Below are positions 13,002-13,577 of a DNA stretch of 13,577 nucleotides, one piece after another. The DNA is from CAZFNQ01 sp964652125 (GTDB lineage Bacteria > Patescibacteriota > Saccharimonadia > Saccharimonadales > JANWIN01): positions 1 to 13,577 of the forward strand of contig CAZZAE010000025.1 of the NCBI GenBank assembly GCA_964652125.1, written 5' to 3'. How positions within the stretch are numbered: position 1 is the first letter of the stretch; each line of letters starts with the position of its first letter. Position numbers and translations under genes: made by a program. Under the pieces are notes generated by a model, which saw only the letters and a list, made by a program, of their open reading frames with translations, did not search any database and was not told the DNA's origin.

Positions 13002-13577
13002 CTAGTCGGCGGCTGTTGTTGTAACTCTCTGCCAGTCTGTATCTGCACCCGCAGCAGCGACTTTGAGGTACATTTTTCCAGCAGAAGAAAGGTAAACCGA
13101 ACCTATGGCACCCTGTGTGCCAGCTTGGCTTCGCACAGCGCTTCTTGTTGTAGCCGAGCCAGTGTAGACTTCCTGTCCGTTGCTCAAACGAATGTCAGCC
13201 TTACTGTATGATACCGCCGGATAAGGCGATACAGCTACATGACTAAGGTTAAGACCGTAACTAAACTTAGCCGAAGCGGTTTGGTTAAGATACTGAACAC
13301 CATAGGCTGCATTTCCAGTAATGACAGCTCCGGGTTGACCACCATCAATTACCGCCATGACAGCAGCATCAGCTGCGGCGCTGGCAGTTCCGTCAACTCC
13401 AATAGTACCGACTATTCCAGCTTTTGGACCGGTTACAGCATCACTTGTTCCGACAGAGTAAGCACCAATTACACCTGCATGATAGGCTTCAGCTTGTGAA
13501 TTGGTAAGAGTATCACCATGAAAATCACCCATAACGGCAGCGTGAAACGCACTAGTGCCTCCAGCTCCGCCTTCATA
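13002..13577 (-). CDS. C-terminal part of a repetitive, probably beta-solenoid or phage-tail-like surface protein; 5' end outside window
   Basis: The frame is open from the right edge (first codon 13577-13575) to TAG at 13004-13002, 191 visible residues. The first internal ATG (13532) lies inside a repeat unit, so the true start is almost certainly off-window. The N-terminal half has imperfect repeats of about 20 residues: AFHAAVMGDFHGD, YHAGVIGAYSVGT, KAGIVGTIGVDGT and AAVMAVIDGGQPG, as in beta-helical fibres. Then come AAYGVQYLNQTASAKFSYGLNL and YSKADIRLSNGQEVYTGSA. The tail, GSVYLSSAGKMYLKVAAAGADTDWQRV, resembles C-termini that I recall from phage tail/virion fibre proteins. It could be a prophage remnant, a tailocin-like structure or a surface adhesin. 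It is clearly more GC-rich and Ala/Gly-rich than its neighbours, suggesting different selection or transfer. A terminator follows. Confidence 0.72.
   Translation of the reverse strand, partial: YEGGAGGTSAFHAAVMGDFHGDTLTNSQAEAYHAGVIGAYSVGTSDAVTGPKAGIVGTIGVDGTASAAADAAVMAVIDGGQPGAVITGNAAYGVQYLNQTASAKFSYGLNLSHVAVSPYPAVSYSKADIRLSNGQEVYTGSATTRSAVRSQAGTQGAIGSVYLSSAGKMYLKVAAAGADTDWQRVTTTAAD

Noticed and set aside
13239..13499. Plus-strand open frame of 86 codons
   Set aside because: Antisense to the repetitive surface-protein gene; its apparent repeats mirror those of the minus strand.
1..13577. CRISPR arrays, tRNA/rRNA genes, insertion sequences, toxin-antitoxin or defence genes
   Set aside because: None recognised on reading both strands: no regularly spaced repeats, cloverleaf-type sequences, transposase motifs or nuclease motifs.

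Overview
The window looks like chromosomal DNA of a Candidate Phyla Radiation bacterium, most likely a Candidatus Saccharibacteria (TM7) member. The reasons are the AT-rich, compact layout; the number of small secreted or single-anchor proteins with Ser/Thr/Asn linkers; protein types that I recall (from memory, not a search) as recurrent in Saccharibacteria, such as the Ig-like 'SVCITTPGASC' domain and the ABC-2 permease starting MRHIFSPKNRALL; and the standard genetic code, with TGA used as a stop (4221-4223), which argues against Gracilibacteria/Absconditabacteria.

Layout. 1-5192 is a surface-polysaccharide block. A partial GT2 glycosyltransferase (minus) diverges from an abutting Wzm/Wzt-type ABC exporter pair (plus). 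This is followed by a convergent, translationally coupled GT2-GT4 pair (minus), read from about 5250 toward 3007. 5193-5411 is a divergent promoter region of about 220 bp. 5412-6281 is a secreted six-cysteine protein of unknown function. 6287-7246 (minus) is a class I SAM-dependent methyltransferase. 7286-9457 (minus) is a two-gene unit: a membrane-anchored Ig-like protein, then a secreted protein with a lysozyme-like domain and four C-terminal repeats. 9535-11658 (plus) is a multi-spanning GT-C (GT39/PMT-like) glycosyltransferase. 11677-12903 (minus) holds two adjacent membrane-anchored proteins of PsbP/LpqN-like appearance. 12941-12968 is a hairpin terminator. 13002 to the right edge (minus) is the 3' end of a more GC-rich, repetitive, probably beta-solenoid or phage-tail-like surface protein.

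Taken together this is a cell-envelope locus. GT2/GT4 enzymes would build a lipid-linked glycan in the cytoplasm, the Wzm/Wzt pair would export it, the methyltransferase could modify or cap it, and the GT-C enzyme would add sugars from a polyprenyl-linked donor on the outer face. The remaining genes encode exported or anchored proteins, one possibly acting on peptidoglycan. For an epibiotic lifestyle this would be the surface facing the host, but that is inference.

Expression signals. Several lead genes have a -10-like hexamer ending only about 6-10 bases before the start codon and no Shine-Dalgarno. The clear Shine-Dalgarno (GGAGGT) precedes an internal cistron (8863). This suggests leaderless transcription of lead genes. 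One such promoter (12281-12308) carries a perfect 8-bp palindrome over its -35 element, a candidate operator. No tRNA, rRNA, CRISPR array, insertion sequence or obvious defence system was seen.
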